64,000 bases of DNA from an uncultured Bacteroides sp. (GCF_910578895.1 NZ_CAJTSC010000002.1:261-64260); one strand, 5' to 3'. Numbered from the stretch's first letter, positions 37,801 to 46,914 are shown. Program-made: numbers and translations. The notes: generated by a model from the sequence alone, not told the origin.

Positions 37801-39484
37801 TCTCTTTTATATCACTACTGGCTTCCACCACATTGACAACGTAGTCACCCAGCTTCTCACATTCCGCAATGATGTCCATATAGTAGACACCCATTTGGTA
37901 ATCATATTCCTTGTTATTCACATCAAGAATATTCTGGTTCTTCAGCTGATTGCGGTAATTGTTGATTTCGTTCTCTATGTTGAATGACTTATTCACGTCA
38001 ACATTTTGATGTTCGGGACGTTCCACCACCATAATCATCTGCGACAAAGCGTCATCGGTCAGTTTCATCATGAAATGGATATGCTCATATTGCTTCTCTG
38101 CAAACTCCTGATTGGTCTGGCGCTTGCGGTTGATGGTACGTGCCAGGTTATAACAGCTGTCGCCGATGCTTTCTATCTCCGTCACTTCACGCAACATAGC
38201 CCGGATCTGGAGCTTACTTTCAGAGCTCAAACGCCCTTCCGACACCTGGTTCAGATAGTTTGCAATCTCCAGTTCCATGCTGTCGCTGATATTCTCGTAC
38301 TTTTCTATGCGGCTGAACAGCTTGTTGAAATCATCGTCCTTCTCCGTATGCAGCAACTCTCTCACCATTCCGAACATGCGGTGCGTACGTTCGGCAAACA
38401 AGTGAATCTCCTTGCGTGCTTCCAAAATAGAAAGCTCGGCAGTAGAGAGCAGGCCTCTGGAGATAAAGCGCAACCGGTATTCCTCGTCAGAATCTTTCAG
38501 CGGCAGCAATATGCAGACAATACGTTCGATACCGTTTACGAACCAGATAAGCAACAATACGTTGAACACATTGAACGCCGTGTGAAAGGCAGACAACTCA
38601 AAAGCCACGCGTGTGGCAGGATCCGCCTGATGCATGACGTCCGTCACAAACCACGACACACAGTGCGTGAACGGATGGAAAACAATGAGCACCATCACCA
38701 CACCAAACACATTGAACAGCAAGTGTGCCAATGCCGCCCGCCGTGCCTGCGTGTTACCGGTCAGTGCAGCCAGGTTGGCGGTAATCGTCGTACCGATGTT
38801 CTGCCCCATGGCAAGTGCCGCGCCCAGTTCGAAACTAATCCATCCGTTGGCACACATAATCAGGGTAATCGCCATGGTTGCCGCCGAAGCCTGCACAATC
38901 ATCGTAATCACCGCTCCTACCAGCACGAATATGATGATGGAAAGGAAACCAAGATCGGTCCACTCCTGCACGAAAGCCAACATTTCCGGGTTTTTACCCA
39001 AGTCCGGCGAATAGACTTGCAGATAAGAGAGGCCCATGAAAAGAAACGAAAAACCGAAAATAAATTCACCGATAGACTTCCGGGTACTTTTTTGCGAGAA
39101 GAGAAGCGGGATTCCTATTGCCAGCAACGGAAGTGCAAAAGCGGCAATATCTACTTTAAACCCGAAAACGGAAATAAGCCAGGCAGTGACCGTAGTACCT
39201 ACATTGGCTCCCATAATCACCCCGATAGACTGGGAAAGAGTGAGCAGACCTGCGTTGACAAAACTTACCACCATGACCGTGGTTGCCGAAGAGGATTGGA
39301 TGAGCGCGGTAATCAAAATACCTGTCAATACGCCGGTTACCCGATTGGTGGTCATTGCAGTTAAGATAGTCCGCAACCTGTCGCCGGCAAATTTTTGAAG
39401 CCCCTCACTCATGATTTTCATTCCGTAAAGAAACAACGCCAATGAGCCGAGCAGCTTTAAAAAATCATAAAAAGAATATTCCAT
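37787..39484 (-). CDS. Na/phosphate cotransporter (NptA type) with PhoU-like tail
   Basis: 565 residues. Two inverted Na/Pi-cotransport repeats are visible, with [17 protein letters not shown] near 65 and [17 protein letters not shown] near 200, both carrying the Gln-Ser/Ala-Ser motif. About 8-9 membrane segments are followed from about 340 by a helical PhoU-like domain. The family moves phosphate with sodium across the inner membrane. It is divergent from the nucleoside kinase gene and convergent with rubredoxin. Confidence 0.9.
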   Translation of the reverse strand: MEYSFYDFLKLLGSLALFLYGMKIMSEGLQKFAGDRLRTILTAMTTNRVTGVLTGILITALIQSSSATTVMVVSFVNAGLLTLSQSIGVIMGANVGTTVTAWLISVFGFKVDIAAFALPLLAIGIPLLFSQKSTRKSIGEFIFGFSFLFMGLSYLQVYSPDLGKNPEMLAFVQEWTDLGFLSIIIFVLVGAVITMIVQASAATMAITLIMCANGWISFELGAALAMGQNIGTTITANLAALTGNTQARRAALAHLLFNVFGVVMVLIVFHPFTHCVSWFVTDVMHQADPATRVAFELSAFHTAFNVFNVLLLIWFVNGIERIVCILLPLKDSDEEYRLRFISRGLLSTAELSILEARKEIHLFAERTHRMFGMVRELLHTEKDDDFNKLFSRIEKYENISDSMELEIANYLNQVSEGRLSSESKLQIRAMLREVTEIESIGDSCYNLARTINRKRQTNQEFAEKQYEHIHFMMKLTDDALSQMIMVVERPEHQNVDVNKSFNIENEINNYRNQLKNQNILDVNNKEYDYQMGVYYMDIIAECEKLGDYVVNVVEASSDIKEKKAS

Positions 39485-39566
39485 CTTTAATTATTTAAGG
39501 TGTTTCATTCTTTCATGTGTTATAATGTCCTATATTTAACGTATCAACTCATAAAAACAGGACAGT

Positions 39567-41240
39567 ATGGAACACATGTTACAAATTTGCTGCAAAAATA
39601 ACAATATTTCCCAAAAATTCCCTATGGGAAGCTCACTTTTGGATATTTATTCCGGTTTCAATCTTAATTTGCCTTACCAGGTAGTCAGCGCCAAAGTAAA
39701 CAACCGCTCCGAAGGATTGAACTTCCGCGTATATAATAATAAAGATGTGGAGTTTCTGGATGTACGCGACTCCTCCGGCATGCGCACCTACGTCCGTTCA
39801 CTTTGCTTTGTACTGTACAAGGCCGTGAGCGAGCTATTCCCGGAAGGGAAACTGTTTGTAGAACATCCCGTGTCCAAAGGCTATTTCTGCAGCCTGCGCA
39901 TCGGACGCCCCATTGAGCTGGAAGACGTATCGGCAATAAAGAAGCGGATGCAGGAAATCATTGCCGAGGATATCCCGTTCCGCCGCACCGAATGCCACAC
40001 CGCCGAAGCGGTACGGATATTCAGCGAACGGGGAATGAACGACAAGGTAAAACTGCTGGAAACGTCCGGTTCGCTATATACCTATTACTATACGTTGGGA
40101 GATACGGTAGATTACTATTACGGCAACCTGCTGCCCGCCACGGGTTTCATCAAGCTGTTCGACATCGTGAAATATTACGACGGGCTGCTGCTACGCATCC
40201 CCAGCAAGGAGAACCCCGACGTACTGGAAGATGTGGTAAAACAGGAAAAGATGCTTGATGTCTTCAAAGAACATCTGCGCTGGAACTACATCATGGGATT
40301 GAGCAATGTGGGCGATTTCAATCTTGCCTGTGAAGAAGGGCATGCAACCGACCTGATCAATGTGGCAGAAGCCCTGCAAGAGAAGAAGATTGCCCAGATT
40401 GCCGATGAAATCCACCACCGGGGAGAAAACGGCAACCGCGTAAAGCTCGTGCTGATTTCAGGTCCTTCCTCTTCCGGAAAGACCACTTTCAGCAAACGCC
40501 TCAGCGTGCAACTGATGACCAACGGCCTGCGTCCTTACCCCATTTCACTGGACAATTACTTCGTAGACCGCGAAGACACCCCACGCGACGAAAAGGGCAA
40601 TTACGACTACGAATCCCTCTATGCCCTCGACCTCGAACTGTTCAACAACCAGTTACAAGCTTTATTACGGGGAGAAGAAGTGGAGCTGCCCCGGTTCAAC
40701 TTCACATTGGGCAAAAAAGAGTACAAAGGAGACAAGTTGCGCATTGACGGGCAAACCATCCTTATATTGGAAGGCATTCATGCCCTGAACCCGGAGCTCA
40801 CCCCGCAAATCCCTGCCGAAAGCAAGTACAAGATTTATGTATCCGCACTGACCACCATTTCGCTGGACGACCACAACTGGATTCCCACGACAGACAACCG
40901 CCTGTTGCGCCGCATTATCCGCGACTTCAACTACCGGGGATATTCTGCCCAGGAGACCATTTCCCGTTGGCCCAGCGTACGTGCGGGCGAAGATAAATGG
41001 ATATTCCCTTATCAGGAGAATGCCGATGTCATGTTCAACTCCGCCCTGTTGTTCGAGTTTGCCGTGCTGCGTTGCCATGCAGAACCCATACTCACCGGCG
41101 TGCCGCGCAACTGTCCTGAATACGCCGAAGCCTACCGGCTCATGAAGTTCATCAAATACTTCACGCCGGTACAAGACAAGGAAATCCCCCCAACATCCCT
41201 GCTCAGAGAGTTCTTGGGTGGCAGTAGTTTCAAATACTAA
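39567..41240 (+). CDS. TGS-domain nucleoside kinase (uridine kinase-like)
   Basis: 557 residues. The N-terminal half is a threonyl-tRNA-synthetase-like TGS/SAD pair (about 1-220, with FPEGKLFVEHPVSKGYFC). The C-terminal half is a uridine kinase/phosphoribulokinase domain with a Walker A, LVLISGPSSSGKTTFSKRL, near 290 and PISLDNYFVDREDTPRDE after it. It probably phosphorylates uridine/cytidine in salvage; the exact substrate is not shown. It has a TATATTTA box at 39531-39538 that differs from the -7 consensus only in its last base. A 1.2 kb non-coding region follows. Confidence 0.85.
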   Translation: MEHMLQICCKNNNISQKFPMGSSLLDIYSGFNLNLPYQVVSAKVNNRSEGLNFRVYNNKDVEFLDVRDSSGMRTYVRSLCFVLYKAVSELFPEGKLFVEHPVSKGYFCSLRIGRPIELEDVSAIKKRMQEIIAEDIPFRRTECHTAEAVRIFSERGMNDKVKLLETSGSLYTYYYTLGDTVDYYYGNLLPATGFIKLFDIVKYYDGLLLRIPSKENPDVLEDVVKQEKMLDVFKEHLRWNYIMGLSNVGDFNLACEEGHATDLINVAEALQEKKIAQIADEIHHRGENGNRVKLVLISGPSSSGKTTFSKRLSVQLMTNGLRPYPISLDNYFVDREDTPRDEKGNYDYESLYALDLELFNNQLQALLRGEEVELPRFNFTLGKKEYKGDKLRIDGQTILILEGIHALNPELTPQIPAESKYKIYVSALTTISLDDHNWIPTTDNRLLRRIIRDFNYRGYSAQETISRWPSVRAGEDKWIFPYQENADVMFNSALLFEFAVLRCHAEPILTGVPRNCPEYAEAYRLMKFIKYFTPVQDKEIPPTSLLREFLGGSSFKY

Positions 41241-41244
41241 GGAG

Positions 41245-41430
41245 ACGGCTTTTGCATTTAGGGGAGTTGGAAGAGTTATCACTTCGCATCGCTTCGTCAG
41301 GAGTGAAAGGAGTTAGAGCCGATATGCTTGTGTGTGACATTGTTACAAAAGTATCGGCTTTAATTCCTAAGCCGGCTTGGCGGCTGACAACTCCCTTTAG
41401 CTCCTCTAACTCCTTTAAATGAAAAGCCGT
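41245..41430. repeat. Dispersed hairpin repeat, copy D (complete)
   Basis: Both ends are inverted: ACGGCTTTTGCATTTAGGGG at 41245 and, in reverse complement from 41430, ACGGCTTTTCATTTAAAGGA. Between them lie GGAGTTA repeats and the hairpin GCCGATA...TATCGGC (about 41310-41357) shared with copy B. Looks like a non-coding mobile or structured element. Confidence 0.7.
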
Positions 41431-41447
41431 GACCAAGGAGAGTTATT

Positions 41448-41627
41448 TTAGAGCCTGTTTAAATTTTGTCCGGCATTATTTTGAGCGTTCTTTGCGAGGA
41501 TGTTTTTCTATTTTTAGGAGGAGCATAGCAGGCTATTTGACGAATAAAAAGAGGAAAACAGACCGGAAAAGAGACTTGGGAAGAAACTGAAGAAAAACTT
41601 TTTGAAGAAAATTCAAACAGGCTCTAA
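41448..41627. mobile_element. MITE-like element with 20-bp inverted ends
   Basis: TTAGAGCCTGTTTAAATTTT (41448-41467) is inverted at 41608-41627 with one mismatch. The 180-bp element carries no ORF. Size and terminal repeats suit a non-autonomous transposon; no clear target duplication was identified. Confidence 0.55.
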
Positions 41628-41675
41628 GACAAATAAGGTCCACGGTTCTTTCATTCGGGCGGCGAAGCGGTTGCC

Positions 41676-41820
41676 ACCGCCTTTTTTCATTTACAGAAGT
41701 CAGAGGGAATCGAAAAGAGTTATCGCCCTTCGGGCTGAGGAGTCAAAGGCGGGAAGCCCTGTTGATGTATAGCAGATGCCATCGGCTTCCGACTCAGCTT
41801 TTGCCGCTTTTCACGACAAA
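41676..41820 (+). repeat. Dispersed hairpin repeat, copy E
   Basis: It starts ACCGCCTTTTTTCATTTAC, followed by AGAAGTCAGAGGGAA and CGCCCTTCGGGCTGAGGAGTC, which is the same order as in copies A, B and F, then degenerates. Intergenic. Confidence 0.55.
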
Positions 41821-41893
41821 AAGAGAGGAAAATCGCCTTTTTGCTTACTCTCCTTCTGCCGTATTTCTGCCGGAATAGCGGCAGCTTGCATAA

Positions 41894-42103
41894 AGTGCGG
41901 ATAGATATACTGTCTTTTTCGATAGAAATGCGCTGTTTATGCAGATTTCAGGTGTTTCCACTGATAGATATTGCTGTTTGTGGTGACAGATGTTGATGGC
42001 TGTGGCGATAGACTCTAATGTTTCTCGCGACAGACACTAATGTTCCTCATGACAGACATTAATGTTTCTCGTGATAGACATTAGTGTTCCTCGCCACAGA
42101 CGC
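41894..42103. repeat. 22-bp tandem repeat array
   Basis: Six units of exactly 22 bp are clear (41960-42091), for example CGCGACAGACACTAATGTTCCT-type with the core GAYAGACnYTAATGTTYCT. Degenerate units extend left to about 41894 and a partial one right to 42103. The core ACATTAATGT is a palindrome. The sequence differs from the TGGGAA arrays but the period is the same. Confidence 0.8.
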
Positions 42104-42400
42104 CCGCATCCGGAAAATGGAACGCCCGTGCACGGCATTTCCGGCGTTTTTCCACGCCGGTTGGTTTGTAAGGATTTCGCTATCGGATTGAGAATGTACG
42201 ACATAAGCGTTTTCTGTTTCGTTTTTCCCGACCGGCAGCACATCGGGGCGGAAACAGGCGATTCTGCGGAGTTGGAAAATACAAATTGTCATTTTGTCAT
42301 TCCGCATCACGGCTTTTTCATTCACAGGAACCTGCGAAGCAAGGTTCTGTATTTATCCCGTATAGTCCGATGGTTATCTATGGTAAATATTATCTTTCCT
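42104..42400. other. Gene-free spacer with one hairpin
   Basis: No convincing gene. CCGGCGT (42141-42147) and ACGCCGG (42154-42160) form a 7-bp stem followed by TTGG; this may be a remnant terminator. Confidence 0.5.
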
Positions 42401-42424
42401 CTAAAGAAAAAACATTTTCTTTAG
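42401..42424. promoter_or_regulatory. Perfect palindrome upstream of the 51-aa/GNAT pair
   Basis: CTAAAGAAAA (42401-42410) and TTTTCTTTAG (42415-42424) form a 10+10 inverted repeat with loop AACA, 33 nt before the -7 box. It may be an operator. Confidence 0.4.
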
Positions 42425-42456
42425 CCTGCCGGCGTGGGCTTCCCACGATTTTCATT

Positions 42457-42464
42457 TATATTTG
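42457..42464 (+). promoter_or_regulatory. -7 box of the 51-aa/GNAT pair
   Basis: TATATTTG, 23 nt before the ATG at 42488. A -33 TTTG is not visible. Confidence 0.5.
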
Positions 42465-42487
42465 TACAAAGAAAAGAGAGACAACCA

Positions 42488-42643
42488 ATGGAAAAGACCA
42501 AAGCAACGAAAGAGAAAGTTCTTGCCAAATTTAAAGCGGCAAGAGAAAAGAGACGTATTTGCCTTGCTCATTTGGAAGGGTCCATGAAAAAGGCTTATGA
42601 AGAACGTACCGGCAAGGAAGCGGAAAATTTCTTTGCTCTATGA
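42488..42643 (+). CDS. 51-residue charged helical protein, unknown
   Basis: Starts MEKTKATKEKVLAKFKAA at the ATG at 42488, which follows a -7 box by 23 nt. It is rich in Lys, Glu and Arg and looks like an amphipathic helix throughout. No domain recognised. Its TGA overlaps the start of the GNAT gene (ATGA), so the two are coupled. It might be a partner or antitoxin-like regulator of the acetyltransferase, but it has no visible DNA-binding ribbon-helix-helix. Confidence 0.65.
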   Translation: MEKTKATKEKVLAKFKAAREKRRICLAHLEGSMKKAYEERTGKEAENFFAL

Positions 42644-43095
42644 CTATCAGGCAATATAAATCCAACGATTTGGAGCAAATGGCGCGATTGTTTTATGAAA
42701 CAGTCCATGCCATAAATATAAAAGATTATACCGAACAACAGGTAAATGCCTGGGCAACAGGCAATATTAATTTAAAGGAATGGGATGGTTCATTCCTTGA
42801 ACATCTTACCTATGTTGTAGTTGAAAATGATTTGATTATCGGATTTGGGGATATTGATGAAACGGGATATTTGGACAGGCTGTATGTTCATAAAGATTTT
42901 CAAGGAAGGGGTGTCGCAACGGCATTATGCAACCGGCTGGAAAGCGAAATTAAAACAAGCCGCATCACTGTCCATGCTTCCATCACTGCCAAACCATTTT
43001 TTGAAAAACGGGGATATCAAACAATCAAACTTCAAGAGGTAGAACGGCAGGGTGTTTCCTTGAAAAACTACATAATGGTGAAGAATTTAATATAA
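42640..43095 (+). CDS. GNAT-family N-acetyltransferase
   Basis: 151 residues. The GNAT fold is shown by IRQYKSNDLEQMARLFYETV at the start and the acetyl-CoA site YLDRLYVHKDFQGRGVATAL (QGRGVA) near 90. FEKRGYQTI near the end is also typical. Substrate unknown (amino acid, tRNA or small molecule). It is coupled to the preceding 51-residue ORF by a 4-nt overlap. Confidence 0.88.
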   Translation: MTIRQYKSNDLEQMARLFYETVHAINIKDYTEQQVNAWATGNINLKEWDGSFLEHLTYVVVENDLIIGFGDIDETGYLDRLYVHKDFQGRGVATALCNRLESEIKTSRITVHASITAKPFFEKRGYQTIKLQEVERQGVSLKNYIMVKNLI

Positions 43096-43167
43096 CGGAC
43101 GGTTCCCGGAAAGGAAAAGAAGAAATGAAAAAGCCGTGAGGAGAAGCCCATTTTCAGCCCCGGAAAG

Positions 43168-43198
43168 TTGATAATCTGCCATAAAAACCGTACATTTG
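43168..43198 (+). promoter_or_regulatory. Promoter of the ExoX-C-like gene
   Basis: A TTG (43168-43170) lies 20 nt before TACATTTG (43191-43198). The start codon is 16 nt downstream of the -7 box, giving a very short leader. Confidence 0.6.
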
Positions 43199-43214
43199 AG
43201 GAAAACGGGAAAAT

Positions 43215-44066
43215 ATGGCAAATCCGTTGCTTCCGGGCATATCCCACGCAGAACAAGCGTCGCTGTACGGCAAACTGAACACGTACAACGAGGGAAGAGC
43301 CTCCTACAAGGAGGCGGGCGCATACCTTGTGGTGCTGCCACGGCCGGAACATCCCTCGTATACCCTGTGGATTTACTCTCCCCTGCCCGAACGGCAATCC
43401 GTCTTCTTCATTTGCGACCTCTCCGCAGACGTTCGCGAAGCGCTGCGGGCGGCAAGCACGCTATGCTTCTACTCCCCCCGCCGCCTGTTTCTGGTGGAAT
43501 ACAACGCCAAAAGGATGCAAAACAGAGGAGATGACATTGTCTTCTTCGGGAAGTACCGCGGCCACTTCCTGCACGAGATACTGCGCATAGACCCCGGCTA
43601 CCTCTCATGGATAGCCTTCAAGTTCGAACCGAAAATACCCAAACAGGAACGCTTCGTACAAATCGCAGGCGTCTATCATTCCGTCCACCTGGACATCCAG
43701 CGGAGGAAAGCGCAACAAGCAAACGGCGGCAACCGCTTCTTAGGAAAGGAGGGCGAAAAGGTGGAGAACCTGACCCTGACCGTGCTCAGCGTCAAAGTGG
43801 AGGACAATCCCTACAAGACACAGGTGAAAGGCGCCACGCCCTACTTCTACGTGCGCCAAGTGTTGCGACTGAAAGATGCCGCCGGAAACATGGTGTCGTG
43901 CCGCATCAATGCCCGCACGGCAAGCCGGACCTCCTGCCTGCTGCCTGCCGCCGAACACGCCTACCGGGCAGGGGAAACCGTAAGAATCGCATCAGCACGC
44001 ATCGCACGCACCTATATGGTAGGGAACACCCGGTATACCCGGCTTGCGCGCATCAAGAAAGAATAG
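43215..44066 (+). CDS. ExoX C-terminal-like domain protein, unknown function
   Basis: 283 residues, no signal peptide. Residues of about 110-135, FFGKYRGHFLHEILRIDPGYLSWI, match the ExoX-like C-terminal motif (FGKYxGxxLxEIxxxDPxYLxW) that occurs in DNA-processing exonucleases and in stand-alone proteins. The N-terminal 100 residues and the C-terminal beta-rich half (about 175-283, VENLTLTVLSVKVEDNPY ...) are not recognised; the latter might be an OB-like domain. Nucleic-acid binding is inferred. The gene is GC-rich and ends 17 nt from the convergent ispF. Confidence 0.7.
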   Translation: MANPLLPGISHAEQASLYGKLNTYNEGRASYKEAGAYLVVLPRPEHPSYTLWIYSPLPERQSVFFICDLSADVREALRAASTLCFYSPRRLFLVEYNAKRMQNRGDDIVFFGKYRGHFLHEILRIDPGYLSWIAFKFEPKIPKQERFVQIAGVYHSVHLDIQRRKAQQANGGNRFLGKEGEKVENLTLTVLSVKVEDNPYKTQVKGATPYFYVRQVLRLKDAAGNMVSCRINARTASRTSCLLPAAEHAYRAGETVRIASARIARTYMVGNTRYTRLARIKKE

Positions 44067-44082
44067 GACGCGACAGGGACAA

Positions 44083-44562
44083 TCACCCTTTCATTATCAA
44101 CACAGTCGCATACGCGGAAATCCCCTCTTCCCTGCCCGTGAAGCCCAGCTTCTCGGTGGTGGTCGCCTTGATGGAGACATCGTCTTCATCAACACCCATC
44201 ACGGCGGCAAGCGTCTGCTGTATGGCGGGGATATGCGCCTTCAGCTTCGGACGCTCGGCGCAGACGGTGGCGTCGATGTTGCCCACGGAATAGCCTTTCG
44301 TTGCTATCAGCTCCACCGTCTTCTTCAGCAGTATCTTGCTGTCTATGTTCTTGAACTCGCCTGCCGTATCGGGAAAGTGATAACCAATGTCGCGCATATT
44401 CGCGGCGCCCAGGAGCGCATCGCAAATGGCGTGTATCAGCACATCGGCATCCGAATGGCCCAACAGCCCCTTCTCGTGCTCCAGGCGCACGCCGCCCAAC
44501 CAAAGTTCTCTGCCTGTCACCAATTGGTGGACATCAAAACCGAAACCTACACGTATCTTCAT
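44083..44562 (-). CDS. ispF: 2-C-methyl-D-erythritol 2,4-cyclodiphosphate synthase
   Basis: 159 residues; the ATG at 44562 gives the canonical MKIRVGFGFDVHQL. Zinc ligands are in DVHQL and GHSDADVLIHAICDALLGAA; the DIGYHFPDT and late ATTTEKLGFTGREEGI segments are diagnostic. It forms the cyclic diphosphate of the MEP isoprenoid route. Cytoplasmic trimer in the family. The FAH-family gene lies 76 nt upstream and may share a transcript. Confidence 0.96.
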   Translation of the reverse strand: MKIRVGFGFDVHQLVTGRELWLGGVRLEHEKGLLGHSDADVLIHAICDALLGAANMRDIGYHFPDTAGEFKNIDSKILLKKTVELIATKGYSVGNIDATVCAERPKLKAHIPAIQQTLAAVMGVDEDDVSIKATTTEKLGFTGREEGISAYATVLIMKG

Positions 44563-44638
44563 AATCTGTCTACTAAGATGTCTGAACACAAATAGGGCTC
44601 CACGCCCATATCAAAGAAGTATAAAAGAACCGCCGGTA

Positions 44639-45256
44639 TCAGCGGATATGGAAGTCAAGCAGTTTTTCTTCTCCCAAATAGCCCTGCAAATGCTGCCCGA
44701 TGCTGACGGGTCCCACACCAGCCGGCGTGCCCGTGAACAACAGGTCTCCAATCTTCAACGTCATGAAACGGCTGACGTATGCTATTATATCGTCTATCTT
44801 GAAAAGCATATCCGCCGTGTTGCCCCGCTGCACTTCGGTGCCGTCTATGTCGAGATGAAAATCCAAGTGCTGCAAGTCGCCGCCGGCTTGTTCCAAAGAA
44901 ACGAACGTGCCGATAGCCGCCGAATTGTCAAACCCTTTGCAAAGTTCCCACGGGTTGCCGGCTTCGCGGAACTTCCGCTGCAAGTCGCGGGCGGTAAAGT
45001 CGATGCCCACCGTCACCGCGTCATAGTAGCGATGTGCGAAACGCGGGGCAATGTTCTTGCCCAACCTGCAAATGCGCACCACGACTTCCGTCTCATAATG
45101 CACCTCGTTGGAGAAGTCGGGAACAAAAAACGGCTTGCCGTCTTTCAGGATAGCCGAATCGGGTTTCATGAAGATAACGGGTTCCCGGTTTACTTGCGTA
45201 TGCCCCAGCTCCTCGTTATGCTGCGCATAGTTCATTCCTACTGCGATAATCTTCAT
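44639..45256 (-). CDS. Fumarylacetoacetate hydrolase family protein
   Basis: 205 residues, short YcgM-like type. The start MKIIAVGMNYAQHNEELG, metal-binding HYETEVVVRI, GIDFTARDLQ and TGTPAGVGPVSIG are characteristic. Members hydrolyse or decarboxylate acylpyruvates/oxaloacetate with Mg2+. The exact reaction is unknown. The start codon overlaps the rex stop codon (TAATG), so the two are coupled. Confidence 0.88.
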   Translation of the reverse strand: MKIIAVGMNYAQHNEELGHTQVNREPVIFMKPDSAILKDGKPFFVPDFSNEVHYETEVVVRICRLGKNIAPRFAHRYYDAVTVGIDFTARDLQRKFREAGNPWELCKGFDNSAAIGTFVSLEQAGGDLQHLDFHLDIDGTEVQRGNTADMLFKIDDIIAYVSRFMTLKIGDLLFTGTPAGVGPVSIGQHLQGYLGEEKLLDFHIR

Positions 45257-45912
45257 TACTTTATCTCGTTAAAGTTCAAACGGTTAAACATTACAGCCAA
45301 GTGCGCATACAACGAAGTGTTCTGCACCACGATATCCTCGGGCACGCGGATACGGAACGGAGTGAAGTTCCATACGGCTTTGATGCCGCCAGCCACCATC
45401 GTGTCCGTAATCTTCTGCGCAATCTCGATCGGCACTGTCAGCACACCGATATTCACATCATACTCGCGCATCTTCTTCTCAAAATCATCGGAGTGATAAA
45501 TGGGAATGCCGTTCAGCGTCGTACCTACCAGGTCGGGGTTCACATCGAATGCCGCCACAATCTCCAAACCGAAATGGTTCAGGCCGGAGTCGCGCAGCAA
45601 TGCGCCGCCCAGGCTTCCTACGCCGAAAAGAAAAGCCTTGTGTATGTTGGTAAATCCCAGAAAATCTTCCAGCACGGCAATCAATGTGTCTATCTCATAT
45701 CCTACACGCGTGCGGCCGGAGATATTGACATACGACAAATCTTTGGCTATCTGAGAAGCGTCAATATTGATCTCTTTGGAAATCTGAGTAGAGGAAACAA
45801 AACGCTCACCTTTCTTTCTAAGCAACTTTACATTGGAAAGGTACCACGGAAGCCGGCGCAAGGTAGGTTCCGGCACCTTCATGGAGTCTTTCTTTTGTAA
45901 CTGATTGTTCAT
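45256..45912 (-). CDS. rex: Redox-sensing transcriptional repressor Rex
   Basis: 218 residues. An N-terminal winged-helix domain (EPTLRRLPWYLSNVKLL ... STQISKEINIDASQIAKDLSYV) and a Rossmann domain with FLFGVGSLGGALL (NADH site) and FDVNPDLVG are as in Rex. It represses fermentation and respiration genes until NADH rises relative to NAD+. A start at 45882 is possible, but the N-terminal extension is in frame and kept here. Divergent from SUI1; no clear Rex operator (TTGTGAA-N4-TTCACAA type) is seen in the intergenic region. Confidence 0.96.
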   Translation of the reverse strand: MNNQLQKKDSMKVPEPTLRRLPWYLSNVKLLRKKGERFVSSTQISKEINIDASQIAKDLSYVNISGRTRVGYEIDTLIAVLEDFLGFTNIHKAFLFGVGSLGGALLRDSGLNHFGLEIVAAFDVNPDLVGTTLNGIPIYHSDDFEKKMREYDVNIGVLTVPIEIAQKITDTMVAGGIKAVWNFTPFRIRVPEDIVVQNTSLYAHLAVMFNRLNFNEIK

Positions 45913-45946
45913 AGTCTTCCCTTTAAGTTCTCAATATTATGACTGG

Positions 45947-45954
45947 CAAAAGTA
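45947..45954 (-). promoter_or_regulatory. -7 box of rex
   Basis: TACTTTTG on the minus strand, 34 nt before the start at 45912. No good -33 match. Confidence 0.5.
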
Positions 45955-46016
45955 GTGCTTTTTTTCCAATCCGTAATATATCTATGACAAAAGGTTAACA
46001 TTATTTCTACCTACAA

Positions 46017-46047
46017 TTGCAGAATTCCTTGCAAAACCGTACTTTTG
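46017..46047 (+). promoter_or_regulatory. Promoter of the SUI1 gene
   Basis: TTG (46017-46019) and TACTTTTG (46040-46047) are 20 nt apart; the ATG follows 34 nt later. Confidence 0.65.
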
Positions 46048-46081
46048 AAGTCTTTTTCACAGACAATCAAAATCGGTATAT

Positions 46082-46441
46082 ATGGCTAAGAACCCCAAAA
46101 ACAATGACTGGAAAGAGCGGCTGAACGTGGTATACTCCACCAATCCCGACTTCCATTACGAAACGGAAGAGACTGAAGAACAAGCTACACTTCAACCCTC
46201 GCAACAGCGCCTGCGTGTGCAATTGGACCGTAAGAACCGGGGCGGAAAAGTGGTGACCCTCGTTACCGGATTTGTCGGAACGGAAGACGACCTGAAAGAA
46301 CTGGGCAAATTGCTTAAAAGCAAATGCGGAGTGGGCGGAAGCGCCAAAGAGGGAGAAATCATCGTGCAAGGAGACTTCAAGCAGAAGGTGCTGGAGTTAT
46401 TGAAGAAAGAAGGCTATACGCAGACCAAAGCGGCAGGGTAA
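46082..46441 (+). CDS. SUI1/eIF1-family translation initiation factor
   Basis: 119 residues. The C-terminal 75 residues carry the SUI1 fold: RLRVQLDRKNRGGKVVTLVTGF and KCGVGGSAKEGEIIVQGD are hallmark segments. The family binds the small ribosomal subunit and tunes start-codon choice; the bacterial YciH-type role is less certain. The N-terminus is charged and unstructured. Single gene with its own promoter. Confidence 0.92.
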   Translation: MAKNPKNNDWKERLNVVYSTNPDFHYETEETEEQATLQPSQQRLRVQLDRKNRGGKVVTLVTGFVGTEDDLKELGKLLKSKCGVGGSAKEGEIIVQGDFKQKVLELLKKEGYTQTKAAG

Positions 46442-46880
46442 ATGCCTGCCGGAGCAACCGGTTTCCCTCCGTTTTTGCCTGCCGGTTTCCATTTTTTAGA
46501 AATGTATGGATTTCGATATCCGGCTACAGACCAAGCGGTTACTGATTTCCGTTCGTTTCTTTCCGCTCTTTCTTGCCACCGGGCGAAAATAACGCATTCT
46601 CGCCACGCCCCAAAAGCAAAGTGTCAAAAAGCCAACCGTCGTATTTATTATGCCACCAACATATTTATCCGGCAATAAAGATTAAGAAAGAGATAGGAGA
46701 AGGATTCTTTTTTTGGGGGGATTGATACGAACACAGTTATTATTACATTTGAGAACCAACAATCTGCATTGCAAACAAAGTTCTCACCATTAAACAGTGC
46801 CAACAAAGAAATCAAATAACTTGAAAACTTTGCCGACACTATTTATGAGAGAAGGATTTGATATTAAAAGCTGTAAGAAT
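46442..46880. other. Gene-free spacer
   Basis: No coding sequence is supported. It is A/T-rich toward the right, with a G6 run after a T7 run at about 46708-46720. No promoter was recognised. Confidence 0.5.
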
Positions 46881-46914
46881 CACCCCAAAAGTCTTGTGCC
46901 TAACTTTTGGGGTG
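46881..46914 (-). terminator. 12-bp hairpin after the HzsA-like gene
   Basis: CACCCCAAAAGT (46881-46892) pairs perfectly with ACTTTTGGGGTG (46903-46914); loop of 10 nt. It lies 48 nt past the stop codon on the minus strand. The following bases are not a U run, so it may stabilise the 3' end rather than terminate. Confidence 0.5.

Noticed and set aside
41960..42091. CRISPR array
   Set aside because: Units are direct tandem repeats with no spacers.
45913..46081. Rex operator between rex and the SUI1 gene
   Set aside because: No TTGTGAA/TTCACAA-type inverted repeat could be found.
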